Part shown: positions 52,125 to 60,756 of the stretch, in pieces
Layout: each line of letters starts with the position of its first letter
How positions within the stretch are numbered: the first letter of the stretch is position 1
NCBI GenBank assembly: GCA_002295635.1
Contig: DBHK01000005.1
Location: forward strand, 34,396-98,395
Reading direction: 5' to 3'
Source: UBA830 sp002295635
GTDB lineage: Bacteria; Pseudomonadota; Alphaproteobacteria; MPNO01; UBA830
Length of the DNA stretch: 64,000 nucleotides
Program-made: the position numbers and the translations under genes
Notes under the pieces: model-generated
Databases searched by the model: none
Seen by the model: only the letters and a program-made list of their open reading frames with translations
What the model was told of the DNA's origin: nothing

Positions 52125-53231
52125 ATGGCAGACATGAATTACGCCGATGCGCCCTTTGACATCCGGGGTGACCTTACTTTCGCGCATGCGGCGACCTGGG
52201 ATCGTATCAAATCGCCGGGCACTTGGTTTGACGGTGAGACCCGGGTTGCTATCGCAGCGGAGACCCGGAACGCGGTAAAATGTTGTCTGTGTTTGAATCG
52301 TAAGGATGCTCTCTCGCCGATCACCTTAGAAGGGACTCATGACAGCCTTGGAGAGTTGCCGGAGGAAATGGTAGAGGTGATCCATCGGATTGTGACTGAC
52401 CCCGGTCGTTTAACCCAAAAATGGTATCAGGATCGCCTCGAGAGCGGATTGTCGGCGGAAAAATATGTAGAGATTTTAGGTGTCACCTGTTCAACTATTG
52501 CGGTTGATACCTTCGCAGATGCGGCCGGTTTGTCGCGGCGTGCCCTCCCGGCGCCCAACCCCGGTCAGCCCAGTCGAATAAGACCACCTCTCGCTTCTCA
52601 GGGGGCGGCATGGGTGCCGTGGATTTCCCCGGATGATGGACAATTGACCGGGATTGCTGATTTCGCACCGGAGGCTTCAAACGTTCGTCGCGCCATGAGC
52701 CTTGTACCCGATGAGGCTGTTGGTTTCATGTCGTTGGTGGGCGCGCAGTATATAGAAGGCGACGCGATACAGGATTTTTCCAAAACGGGAAGATCGCTCG
52801 ACCGACAGCAGATAGAGTTAATAGCGGGTAGAATTTCGGCGATCAACCAGTGTGCTTATTGAACGACAAGCCATGCGCTTCTGCTCCGTGCGAGCAGCCA
52901 ACACGATGAAAAAGAGGTCGATCTGAACGTTATTATTGGTGAGGCGAAAGGAGATGGTGGGATTCCTTATGGTGACATACTGGGCCGGTTTGCCGAGGCA
53001 ATACTTGTCGGGGATGCAGAAAAATTGGACGCTGCGCGCAATTACGTTGTAGAGGCTATTGGTTCAGAGGCATTGGTCGACGCCTGTGGCGTCGCTGCTA
53101 CTTTCAACGCTATCGACCGCGTCGCCGACGCAACGGGTATTCCGATTGATGAGGCGCGGTTGGAACCTACCGCTGATTTCAGAGAATTCCTTGGTATCAA
53201 CTCTTTTCCGTCCGGCAAATCACCCCATTAA
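52125..53231 (+). CDS. AhpD-like alkylhydroperoxidase, probable selenoprotein (UGA at 52860-52862)
   Basis: The frame runs from ATG 52125, meets TGA at codon 246, and continues without a stop to TAA 53229-53231, giving 368 residues if TGA is read through. Around the TGA the sequence is INQCAY-TGA-TTSHALLLR, which is the AhpD redox motif Cys-x-Tyr-Cys-Thr-x-x-His with TGA exactly at the second, normally resolving or peroxidatic, cysteine. The first half holds a related diverged domain with CCLCLNRKDALSP and VHRIVTDPGRLT. Residues after the TGA (DVDLNVI-like helix, then LDAARNYVVEAIGSEALVDA and VAATFNAIDRVADATGI) are conserved-looking helical sequence. A hairpin 18 bases after the TGA could be a SECIS. 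A nonsense mutation is the alternative, but the position is hard to explain by chance. Confidence 0.82.
52881..52897 (+). promoter_or_regulatory. Candidate bacterial SECIS hairpin in the AhpD-like gene
   Basis: CTGCTC (52881-52886) pairs perfectly with GAGCAG (52892-52897) around the loop CGTGC. The loop begins 24 bases after the TGA, inside the 16-37 base range usual for bacterial SECIS elements, and has a GU in it, as SelB-binding loops do. Confidence 0.55.
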
Positions 53232-53249
53232 ATGACTAGGATGTTGTCC

Positions 53250-54317
53250 ATGAACCTATCTCTATTCTACTTACCGATGTGGCGTGAGGGTTACGGGACC
53301 ACGCTAACCGATTATTACGAGGAATTGACAGAAACTATTAAGCTTGTTGATCAACTTGGATGGGCGAGGGCGTTGACCACGGAACATCATTTTCATTACT
53401 ACGGCGGGGCTGTTCCAAATCCAGCAATCATTCTTGCGGCTTGGGCTAGGGAGACAACCAATATCCGCCTAGCGCCTGCGGTATCATTGATGCAGTTACG
53501 TGATCCCCTTAAAGTTGCCGAGGATTACGCTCTAGTGGACCAATTGTCAGGTGGGCGGGTCGATATGGGAGTTGCGAAGGGGTTTGTACCTCATGAATTC
53601 CAAGCTTTTCACATTGACCAAGCGGAGGTCCAGAAACGTATCTCCGAGGGATTGGAAATCTGTAAGAAATTTTGGGTCGGTGAGGCTTTCGAGTACATGG
53701 GCGAGTATTTCAGCTTTGACCGTTTGCAGCCATGGCCGCCTGCGGTCAACGGTGCATTGCCGATCTGGAACGCGGCGTCTAATTCCCAAGAAAGTTTTGT
53801 TAATGCCGCCGAGACTGGTTACCACTTGATGATGAACCATTATCCAATGAGCGCTGATGCGGTGGCCCAAAAATTTAGATGGTATTGTGATAGTTGGGAA
53901 CGAGCGGGTCGCAACCCGTCAAACCGAAAAGCAATGATCGCTTTCATGACCCACATTGCAGATACTGAAGAGCAGGCAATTGAAGAGGCAAAAGCCGCAT
54001 TGCAGGAGCACGCTGGCGCATTCGGTAAGGTAATGCGTGGCGAACAGTGGGATAACAACTGGGCGGGCGATATATCAGTTTTAATAGATATGTGTGAGAA
54101 CGACGATTGGCGTGATGTTTTTCGTCGTCGCACACTGATTTGTTCGCCAGAACAGGCGGCAGAGAGAATTCAGCATTACATTGATCTTGGCTTTACGGAA
54201 ATTTCTTTTATAGCCCGCTATGCGGGATTGAAACACGACCAAACTATGAACACTATCCGGCGGATTTCTGAAGAGGTGATGCCAATGCTAGGCGTCTTTT
54301 CTGATGCTGCTGAATAA
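53250..54317 (+). CDS. Luciferase-like (LLM class) flavin-dependent oxidoreductase
   Basis: A 355-residue LLM-family monooxygenase, likely using reduced FMN or F420-like flavin. MNLSLFYLPMWREGYG opens the barrel, then WARALTTEHHFHYYGG, LAPAVSLMQLRDPLKVAEDY and LSGGRVDMGVAKG. I favour ATG 53250, with AGGA eight bases upstream; ATG 53232 directly abuts the preceding stop and lacks a site. It lies within the operon of the two UGA-containing genes, and may supply the oxygenation step. Confidence 0.87.
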   Translation: MNLSLFYLPMWREGYGTTLTDYYEELTETIKLVDQLGWARALTTEHHFHYYGGAVPNPAIILAAWARETTNIRLAPAVSLMQLRDPLKVAEDYALVDQLSGGRVDMGVAKGFVPHEFQAFHIDQAEVQKRISEGLEICKKFWVGEAFEYMGEYFSFDRLQPWPPAVNGALPIWNAASNSQESFVNAAETGYHLMMNHYPMSADAVAQKFRWYCDSWERAGRNPSNRKAMIAFMTHIADTEEQAIEEAKAALQEHAGAFGKVMRGEQWDNNWAGDISVLIDMCENDDWRDVFRRRTLICSPEQAAERIQHYIDLGFTEISFIARYAGLKHDQTMNTIRRISEEVMPMLGVFSDAAE

Positions 54318-54349
54318 CCTTTAACGATTATAAAATTGCTAGAATAAGA

Positions 54350-54877
54350 GTGTTGTCCCGCGAAGATATGAATGAGGGGCAGGGATTGTTGTACGATACA
54401 TTCGATCAGGCGGGTAAGCCTAATGCCTGTCACTACTGAACAGATATTAGGAACTCGACTTTGATGAATATCTGCTGGGATATAGGAGACTGGATCCGCA
54501 CCTCTGAATTGGGTGATCGAGAGCGCCAGATCGCCGGACTTACGACGTTTCGGTTCTGGGAGGCCGAATACCCTTGGGCAGTCCGGGTGCGGGGCTCCTT
54601 GGCGGCGGGAATCGGTCAGGATGTCGTAGACGCCATCAATGAACGACATGACCCTAGTTTGGTTGAGCCGCGCGAAAAGATGGCTTACGAGATTAGCCGG
54701 CAGCTGACAGGTAACCATCGACTGATTGAGCAGAACTATACCAAAGCAGGAGAACTGCTTTGGGAACAGGATCTGGACTTCTTGTTTAAGGTGAAAGGCT
54801 TTCTTGGCATGGTAGCGACGACTGCCAACGCGATTGACGTTACACCGCCGGTCGAGTCGCCGGTGAGGCTGATTTAG
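54350..54877 (+). CDS. Carboxymuconolactone decarboxylase-like protein, second candidate selenoprotein (UGA at 54437-54439)
   Basis: Read through the TGA, the frame from GTG 54350 gives 175 residues. The N-terminus, LSREDMNEGQGLLYDTF and then QAGKPN, looks like the start of carboxymuconolactone decarboxylase/AhpD-fold proteins, and the part after the TGA continues the same family: RNSTLMNICWDIGDWIRTS, LGDRERQIAGLTTFRFWEAE and YPWAVRVRGSLAAGIG. The TGA sits in NACHY-TGA-TDIRN, a Cys-x-Tyr-TGA-Thr context like that of the gene two positions upstream. The classical CMD-helix cysteines are absent, so the redox motif would be displaced toward the N-terminus. Possible starts are GTG 54350 and ATG 54368. 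If translation began at ATG 54464, the conserved-looking first 38 residues would be lost. Confidence 0.65.
54441..54483 (+). promoter_or_regulatory. Candidate SECIS structure in the CMD-like gene
   Basis: CAGATATT (54441-54448) and its exact complement AATATCTG (54467-54474) form an 8-bp stem that starts one base after the TGA, enclosing 18 bases. An alternative small hairpin, ATATC (54468-54472), loop TGCTGG, GATAT (54479-54483), overlaps it, with its loop 33 bases after the TGA. Confidence 0.45.
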
Positions 54878-54883
54878 AGAGCT

Positions 54884-55945
54884 TTGCGAGTTAGAGTGAC
54901 GATATCCGATCCTATCCCCGTGACGGTACTGACCGGTTTCCTCGGCAGCGGAAAGACTACGATTCTATCACGCTTGGTTTCGCACCCGAAGTTTATCGAT
55001 ACTGCAGTTATCGTAAACGAATTTGGAGACGTGGGACTGGACCACGTGCTCCTAGAGGCGGCTGAGGAAAACATTATCGACCTTTCCTGCGGCTGCATAT
55101 GTTGCACTATCCGCGGTGACCTGGTGTCTACGTTGGTTGATCTATATGAGCGCCGTGAGGCCGGAGAAATTCGGTCATTTCAACGCGTTGTGTTGGAAAC
55201 CACTGGGCTCGCTGATCCCGCGCCGATCATTCATACGTTGATGCAGGATCCACTTGTTTTCGAACACTACCGACTTGCCAGAATGGTAACGACATTTGAT
55301 GCTATCAACGGTATGGAAACGCTCTCATCTTATCCTGAGGCTGTTAAACAGGTGGCAGTTGCTGATGATTTAGTGATCACCAAGACTGATCTTGTTAAAG
55401 ATAATGAAATTATAGAGTCGCTAGAGTCTCACCTCGCCGAAATTAACCCGTCTGCCGAAATTACATTTTGTATAAATGGCACTATTGATTTTACTCTCTT
55501 ATTTGTGGGCGGACTATACGATCCAAACGGGAAAGGTAATGAGGTGAACAATTGGCTTAGCCAAGAAGGGACGCATCGGGATCATGTTCACGGTTCCAAT
55601 CCCGATACTAACCGGCATGGCAGCGATATCCAGACGTTTACACTTATCCGCAAAGATCCGGTTAGCAGAGGCGCCCTCGGGGCTTTCATGCAGATGCTGG
55701 CGGACCAGAAGGGCGATAAGCTACTTCGCCTGAAAGGTCTGGTGCTGCTATCCGACGGTCTGGATCGGCCGGCAGTGGTACATGGGATCCAGCACGTAAT
55801 TCATCCGATAAGGCGATTAGATGCTTGGCCCGGTGGTGTCTCTGAGACGAGGCTGGTGCTTGTAGTTCGTGATATTGATCAGAGCTGGGTCAGTGATCTT
55901 TGGGACCGGGTGGTTTGTAGTGCTTATGCGGATATAGTGGTCTAA
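54884..55945 (+). CDS. CobW/G3E family GTPase (COG0523 metallochaperone type)
   Basis: A 353-residue G3E GTPase. VTVLTGFLGSGKTTILSRL is the Walker A region near residue 15, LSCGCICCTIRGDL carries the metal-binding CxCC near residue 70, and the guanine-specificity motif is ITKTDL. A CobW C-terminal domain follows. The start is TTG 54884 or GTG 54896. G3E GTPases deliver metals to specific enzymes or B12. Its place in an operon with a Mo hydroxylase and redox enzymes suggests a dedicated metal donor for one of them. Confidence 0.88.
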   Translation: MRVRVTISDPIPVTVLTGFLGSGKTTILSRLVSHPKFIDTAVIVNEFGDVGLDHVLLEAAEENIIDLSCGCICCTIRGDLVSTLVDLYERREAGEIRSFQRVVLETTGLADPAPIIHTLMQDPLVFEHYRLARMVTTFDAINGMETLSSYPEAVKQVAVADDLVITKTDLVKDNEIIESLESHLAEINPSAEITFCINGTIDFTLLFVGGLYDPNGKGNEVNNWLSQEGTHRDHVHGSNPDTNRHGSDIQTFTLIRKDPVSRGALGAFMQMLADQKGDKLLRLKGLVLLSDGLDRPAVVHGIQHVIHPIRRLDAWPGGVSETRLVLVVRDIDQSWVSDLWDRVVCSAYADIVV

Positions 55946-55946
55946 C

Positions 55947-55964
55947 TGTTTTCCTAAGAAAACA
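55947..55964. repeat. Perfect 7-bp inverted repeat after the G3E GTPase gene
   Basis: TGTTTTC (55947-55953), loop CTAA, GAAAACA (55958-55964). It begins two bases after the stop. On the plus strand it is followed by A-rich bases rather than T, so it is a poor intrinsic terminator; it may be an mRNA-stabilising or attenuating hairpin. Confidence 0.4.
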
Positions 55965-56003
55965 AAAAGCGCTAAATTCTAACCTGCGCGCTAGGAGGCA
56001 TTG

Positions 56004-56963
56004 ATGAACCATACCGGTATAGATAAGGTTACGTATGGGCTTGCGGATATTGAGGCGGGCTCGAGATTCTGGACTGATTTTGGGCTACAGCCGGTAGATA
56101 TTGGTAACGGCCACACCGCCTTTACGACTCAAAATGGTGCAGTTGTTGAATTGAGACCGGTTGATGATCCTTCCCTGCCACCGCCAGTCGGAGACAATGT
56201 TGAGGCTACTGTTCGAGAAGCCATGTTCGGTGTCCGCTCTGCCGAGGATCTGGATAGATTGGCGGCCAATTTATCAGAGGATCGCGAGGTCCGTGAAGAT
56301 CCGGATGGCTCTATTCATAGTGTCGATCCGCTTGGATACGGGCTCGCCTTCCGTGTGACGCAGACAAAGTCGGTACAAGCCCCAGAACTGGAAGTGAACG
56401 TGCCCGGCCGCGCAAATCGAATCAACAAACGAGCAGAGAAATTTGATAAGGCGGCGCCACTGGAAATTTCACATATCGTATACGTAACGGACGATATAGA
56501 GCCTCACAAGGAGTTTTATGTTGACCGCCTTGGCTTCAAACTGACGGACGCCTATCCGGGGCGGGGGTATTTTACCCGCGGTGCGGCAGCTCATCATCAC
56601 CACAACTTGTTCCTCCTTAATACCGGACCGGGTAAGCGAGGATTCCATCATGTCGCGTTCGAGGTCGGAACCATCCACGAATTGTTTGGCGGTGGCAATA
56701 ATATGACGCGCCAAGGCTGGGAAACGATGATCGGTCCGGGAAGACATCCGATTTCATCCTGCTATTTCTGGTATTTTAAGAACCCTTGTGGCGGTGCGGC
56801 TGAATACGATTTTGACTCCGACGTAGTGGACGATAACTGGGAGGCAAAGGAATGGGAGTCCACACCTGAGAACTTTGCAGAGTGGGCCCTCGGCGAGGGT
56901 ATGGCAGCGGAAATGATGTTCAAGGGTATCCAGGGCAGCTTCCGAGACCGAAAACCGGAATGA
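56004..56963 (+). CDS. Two-module VOC protein (extradiol dioxygenase-like)
   Basis: A 319-residue protein with two VOC modules. The first starts IDKVTYGLADIEAGSRFW. The second has ISHIVYVTDDIEPHKEFYVD near residue 155, a HHHHNLFLL segment, RGFHHVAFEVG and AAEYDFDSDV, which supply candidate metal ligands (two His and a Glu), the layout of type I extradiol dioxygenases. AGGAGG lies five bases before ATG 56004. It couples by ATGA overlap to the FAD subunit of Mo system 2, so ring cleavage or related chemistry after hydroxylation is plausible. Confidence 0.83.
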   Translation: MNHTGIDKVTYGLADIEAGSRFWTDFGLQPVDIGNGHTAFTTQNGAVVELRPVDDPSLPPPVGDNVEATVREAMFGVRSAEDLDRLAANLSEDREVREDPDGSIHSVDPLGYGLAFRVTQTKSVQAPELEVNVPGRANRINKRAEKFDKAAPLEISHIVYVTDDIEPHKEFYVDRLGFKLTDAYPGRGYFTRGAAAHHHHNLFLLNTGPGKRGFHHVAFEVGTIHELFGGGNNMTRQGWETMIGPGRHPISSCYFWYFKNPCGGAAEYDFDSDVVDDNWEAKEWESTPENFAEWALGEGMAAEMMFKGIQGSFRDRKPE

Positions 56964-57811
56964 AACCTGCACCATTCGACTATATCCGCGCGGCTACAAT
57001 AGAAGACGCAATAGCTGCCCTTTCCGGCAGCAATGGCACGGCTAAGGTTATTGCGGGCGGCCAGAGCATCGTGCCAATGCTTAACTTCCGGCTGGTAGAT
57101 GCACCACTCTTCGTAGATATAAATGGAATACAAGGCCTCTCAGGGGTCTCTGAAAACGAAAAAGGTGGTGTTCGCATTGGTGCTCTTACCCGACACTTTG
57201 AACTCGAGACATCAGACCTGATCCGAAACCATTATCCGGTATTTCACGAAGCGATGAAGCACGTAGCGCACCTGGCAATCCGAAACCGTGGTACGATTGG
57301 GGGCAGTTTGTCTCATGCTGATCCGGCGGCTGAATTACCGGCAATATCCGTTCTCCTCGATGCCGAAATCATTGCGATTGGTGAGCATGGTGAGCGGAGG
57401 ATCGCAGCTAGTGACTTTTTTGAGGCTCCTTTGACAACTTGCCTTCACACTACAGAGATTGTTACCGCCGTGGAGTTACCGCGATTGACCATCGGGACCG
57501 GCTGGGGGTTCGAAGAATTCTCGCAACGTCGTGGCGATTTTGCGGTAGCAGGGGTGGCGGCGATAGTCACTAAAGATGGCGATGTTCTAAGCGATGTTCG
57601 GATCGCCGTTTTCGGAGCCCACAATACGCCGCTCAGAGCGGTTCGGGCGGAACAGGCTATGAGAGAAGCCGGGATAGACGCAGCGGTGGATATGCTGCGG
57701 TTGGAGATTGACCCATCCGGCGATCTTAGAGGTTCTAAGGATTACCGGCGACACCTAGCAGGAGTTCTATGTAAACGAGCACTGCATGGTGCCATGGAAA
57801 GGGCCGCTTGA
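56960..57811 (+). CDS. Molybdenum hydroxylase FAD-binding subunit, system 2
   Basis: A 283-residue CoxM-type subunit. FAD motifs are KVIAGGQSIVPMLNFRL near residue 32 and GTIGGSLSHADPAAELPA near residue 112. The start ATG 56960 overlaps the VOC stop as ATGA; an upstream in-frame start would be embedded in that gene. No 4Fe-4S insertion. It ends with ATGA overlap to the FeS subunit. Confidence 0.91.
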   Translation: MKPAPFDYIRAATIEDAIAALSGSNGTAKVIAGGQSIVPMLNFRLVDAPLFVDINGIQGLSGVSENEKGGVRIGALTRHFELETSDLIRNHYPVFHEAMKHVAHLAIRNRGTIGGSLSHADPAAELPAISVLLDAEIIAIGEHGERRIAASDFFEAPLTTCLHTTEIVTAVELPRLTIGTGWGFEEFSQRRGDFAVAGVAAIVTKDGDVLSDVRIAVFGAHNTPLRAVRAEQAMREAGIDAAVDMLRLEIDPSGDLRGSKDYRRHLAGVLCKRALHGAMERAA

Positions 57812-58290
57812 TGATGGGAAAGGTTGCTATCTCGCTAACGGTTAATGGCACTAGCCACAGTGTAGAGGTAGAGCCTAGGTTGCTACTCGCCGATTTCATC
57901 CGTGAAAACCTAGACCTTACCGGCACCCATGTCGGATGCGAACATGGAATATGTGGCGCCTGCACCATTCTGATGAATGGTGATAGCATCCGTTCGTGTT
58001 TGACGCTCGCCGTTCAAGCTGACGGCGCTCAAATCGAAACTGTAGAGAGCCTCGGAGATGCCGAAGAGTTAGGAGGTCTCCAAAAGGCATTTCGTGAGCA
58101 TCATGCGCTACAATGTGGGTTCTGCACTCCCGGTATGTTGATGACGGCGACGGATATGTTGCGCAAATATCCACTGGAATCTGAAGAAGACATCCGTGAT
58201 GGATTGTCGGGCAACATATGCCGCTGCACCGGCTATCAACACATCGTTAATGCGGTACGAGCGGCCCGAGATGAGAGAGATAGGGGATGA
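57808..58290 (+). CDS. Molybdenum hydroxylase 2Fe-2S subunit, system 2
   Basis: A 160-residue CoxS-type protein. First cluster: GCEHGICGACTILMNG with a later cysteine in IRSCLT. Second cluster: QCGFCTPGML and NICRCTGYQHI. Tight ATGA overlaps on both sides show one transcript with the flanking subunits. Confidence 0.93.
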   Translation: MMMGKVAISLTVNGTSHSVEVEPRLLLADFIRENLDLTGTHVGCEHGICGACTILMNGDSIRSCLTLAVQADGAQIETVESLGDAEELGGLQKAFREHHALQCGFCTPGMLMTATDMLRKYPLESEEDIRDGLSGNICRCTGYQHIVNAVRAARDERDRG

Positions 58291-60668
58291 GTGCGCCGGA
58301 TGATATAGATGTGACTCGGCCGCAGTTCGTCGGCGCAAAAGTGATTCGGCGTGAGGACCCACGGCTGTTAAGCGGTGCCGGAATGTATGTTGCGGATATT
58401 AAGCGCCACGGCATGTTGCATATGGCGTTCCGTCGCAGCGATTATGCTCATGCTGCGATCATCTCAATCGATGTTGAACAGGCAAAAGCCGTGGACGGCG
58501 TCGTCGCCGTCTATACCGGCGATGATATCGCGGCGATGGCGAAACCTTATCAGGCGACGTCGCGGATGAAAAATTATCAGGCAACTTTTATCCCGCCGTT
58601 AGCCGTTAGAAAGGTGCGCTATGTCGGTGAGGCGGTTGTCGCTGTTGTGGCTAAGAGCCGTTACGTAGCAGAAGACGCGCTCTCAATGATCAATATTGAT
58701 TACAAACCGTTGGTGGTAATGGTCGACCCCGAGAAATCTCTTACATCGGATGCGCAGAAAATTCATGACGACTTGGAATCGAATATTTTAGCCGAACGAG
58801 AATTCACCCGTGGGGAAGTTGATCAAGCATTCGAAGAGGCCACGACCACGGTAGGTGGAAAGTTTCATTTTACCCGCACAACACCAGTCACTATCGAAGC
58901 CCGAGCGGCCGTCGCTGAATATGACACCCGCGCAAGGTCTCTGACGTTGCACTGCACTACCCAGATACCAGGAATTCTGCGCGATAAGCTATCGGAGATT
59001 CTTGATTTGGCTGGTCCGCGCATTCGTGTAGTTGCCCCGGATGTTGGTGGCGGGTTCGGCGGCAAGACTTCGCTTTATTCCGAGGAAATTGTCGCCTGTG
59101 CAGTCAGCCGATCCCTTGGCAAGCCCGTAAAATGGGTTAGTGATCGAATGGAAGACCTGATGACTACAGGTCATGCGTTCGATGAGGTCGTTTATGCCGA
59201 TCTCGCGTTAGCGGCGGACGGGTCCATCCTTGGACTGAAAACCGACGTAATTGGTGATGTTGGCGCCTATTCGATTTACCCCTGGACTGCCACGATTGAG
59301 CCGGTGCAAGTGGTTAGTTTCATGCCCGGCCCTTACCGGATTGAAAATTATTCCGCGCGCGTCCGTTCAGTTGCGACTAACAAAACACTGACTGGTGCTT
59401 ATAGAGGTGTCGGGAGACCAATATCGGTTTTCGTAATGGACCGCCTCCTCGACATGGCTGCGCGTAAAATCGGTATGGATCCGGTTGAGATACGACGACG
59501 AAATCTGGTGAACGACGACGAATTTCCCTACAAGGCCGCGTCGGGTCTGGTATGGGACAAATCAGCCTTTCAAGCCTGTTTGGGGGGGGCTTCCGCTGGA
59601 ATTTGCTATGACGACCTGCGACGAGACCAGAAAGCAGCGCGCTCAGAAGGCCGTTGGGTCGGTATCGGTGTGGCCTCCTACGCGGAGCTTACCGGTGTTG
59701 GCTCCCGGATCGCAGTGGCGCCAGGTATGCCAATCAACACCGGAACGGAAACCTGTAGTGTCGCTATTGACTCAACCGGAGCGATTACGGCGAGCTTTGG
59801 CCTCGCGAGCCAGGGGCAGGGAATGGAAACCACCTTGGCACAGGTGGTGGCACAGGAACTTGGTGTGAAGGTTGATGACGTTGATATTATACTAGGAGAT
59901 ACGTCAGCGGTCTCTCATGGAACAGGCACCTACGCCAGTCGTGGCGCTGTCTTTGGCGGCGGAGCAGGTACGCTCGCGGCAAAAGCGGTCCGTGAAAAAA
60001 TCATCCGTGTCGCGGGTCATCTTTTAGAGGCGGCGGAGGAAGACATCGAAACTGGCAACGGTAACGTTTGGGTCAAGGGCACGGACCGCGTTATGACTGT
60101 TCGCGATCTGGCTCGCGCTCTCTATTCTGACATGGGCCGAGTACCCAAAGAAATGCGTGACGAGATCGATAATCTGGAAGCCACTAAGGTTTACGATCCT
60201 TTTTTTGGGACCACTACGGCGGCCACGCATATTTGCCGAATTGAAATTGATCCCGAAACCTACAAGGTTGAGATCGATAAATACATTGTGGTTGAAGATT
60301 GTGGGCGCGTTATAAATCCGATGATCGCTGACGGGCAGGCCCATGGCGGCGTTGCGCAAGGAATCGGTGTCGCGCTGATGGAAGAGGTTGTTCACGATGA
60401 TAATGGTCAGGTCTTGACTGCAAGTCTTGTAGATTATGTTGTGCCGTCCGCGGCAGAGGTGCCGTCAATGGACGTTATACATGTCGAAGCTGAACTGCCG
60501 GGCACTATCGGTGGATTTCGAGGACTTGGCGAGGGCGGTACGATTGGTGCGCCAGCCTGCATCGCTAATGCAATTTCTGATGCGCTAAGCCCGCTCGGAG
60601 TCGAAATTACGGAAATTCCTGCAACGCCTGAAAGGATATTTCGATTAATAGAGGAGGCAAAACCCTGA
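58287..60668 (+). CDS. Molybdenum hydroxylase large subunit, system 2
   Basis: A 793-residue catalytic subunit. VAPDVGGGFGGKTSLYSEE near residue 250, LTGAYRGVGRPISVFVMDRL near residue 370, a glutamine-rich loop FGLASQGQGMETTLAQVV near residue 510, and the catalytic glutamate in GFRGLGEGGTIGAPACI near residue 750 are all present. It differs clearly from the system 1 subunit, so the two enzymes are not recent duplicates and probably have different substrates. It closes the operon that starts at 52125. Confidence 0.91.
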   Translation: MSAPDDIDVTRPQFVGAKVIRREDPRLLSGAGMYVADIKRHGMLHMAFRRSDYAHAAIISIDVEQAKAVDGVVAVYTGDDIAAMAKPYQATSRMKNYQATFIPPLAVRKVRYVGEAVVAVVAKSRYVAEDALSMINIDYKPLVVMVDPEKSLTSDAQKIHDDLESNILAEREFTRGEVDQAFEEATTTVGGKFHFTRTTPVTIEARAAVAEYDTRARSLTLHCTTQIPGILRDKLSEILDLAGPRIRVVAPDVGGGFGGKTSLYSEEIVACAVSRSLGKPVKWVSDRMEDLMTTGHAFDEVVYADLALAADGSILGLKTDVIGDVGAYSIYPWTATIEPVQVVSFMPGPYRIENYSARVRSVATNKTLTGAYRGVGRPISVFVMDRLLDMAARKIGMDPVEIRRRNLVNDDEFPYKAASGLVWDKSAFQACLGGASAGICYDDLRRDQKAARSEGRWVGIGVASYAELTGVGSRIAVAPGMPINTGTETCSVAIDSTGAITASFGLASQGQGMETTLAQVVAQELGVKVDDVDIILGDTSAVSHGTGTYASRGAVFGGGAGTLAAKAVREKIIRVAGHLLEAAEEDIETGNGNVWVKGTDRVMTVRDLARALYSDMGRVPKEMRDEIDNLEATKVYDPFFGTTTAATHICRIEIDPETYKVEIDKYIVVEDCGRVINPMIADGQAHGGVAQGIGVALMEEVVHDDNGQVLTASLVDYVVPSAAEVPSMDVIHVEAELPGTIGGFRGLGEGGTIGAPACIANAISDALSPLGVEITEIPATPERIFRLIEEAKP

Positions 60669-60690
60669 ACTCAAATTATCGGTGAGTTCA
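60666..60690. repeat. Inverted repeat at the end of the Mo system 2 operon
   Basis: TGAACTC (60666-60672) and GAGTTCA (60684-60690) with an 11-base loop. It overlaps the stop codon, lies between convergent genes, and has no T-run; a weak terminator at best. Confidence 0.35.
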
Positions 60691-60756
60691 TGAGGCGGTC
60701 TCAAGAGAGGTCCCGGTATAAATTATGCTGGTGGGTTGGTGCGACGCGATTTCCGC

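Noticed and set aside
52125..52862. A complete 245-residue protein ending at TGA 52862, with a separate small gene at 53025-53231
   Set aside because: Both pieces are in the same frame with no stop between them except the TGA, which lies at the second cysteine of a CxxC motif, so one read-through gene is the better model.
54464..54877. CMD-like gene starting at TTG 54461 or ATG 54464
   Set aside because: It would drop about 38 residues that look like the normal N-terminus of the family and lacks a good ribosome site.
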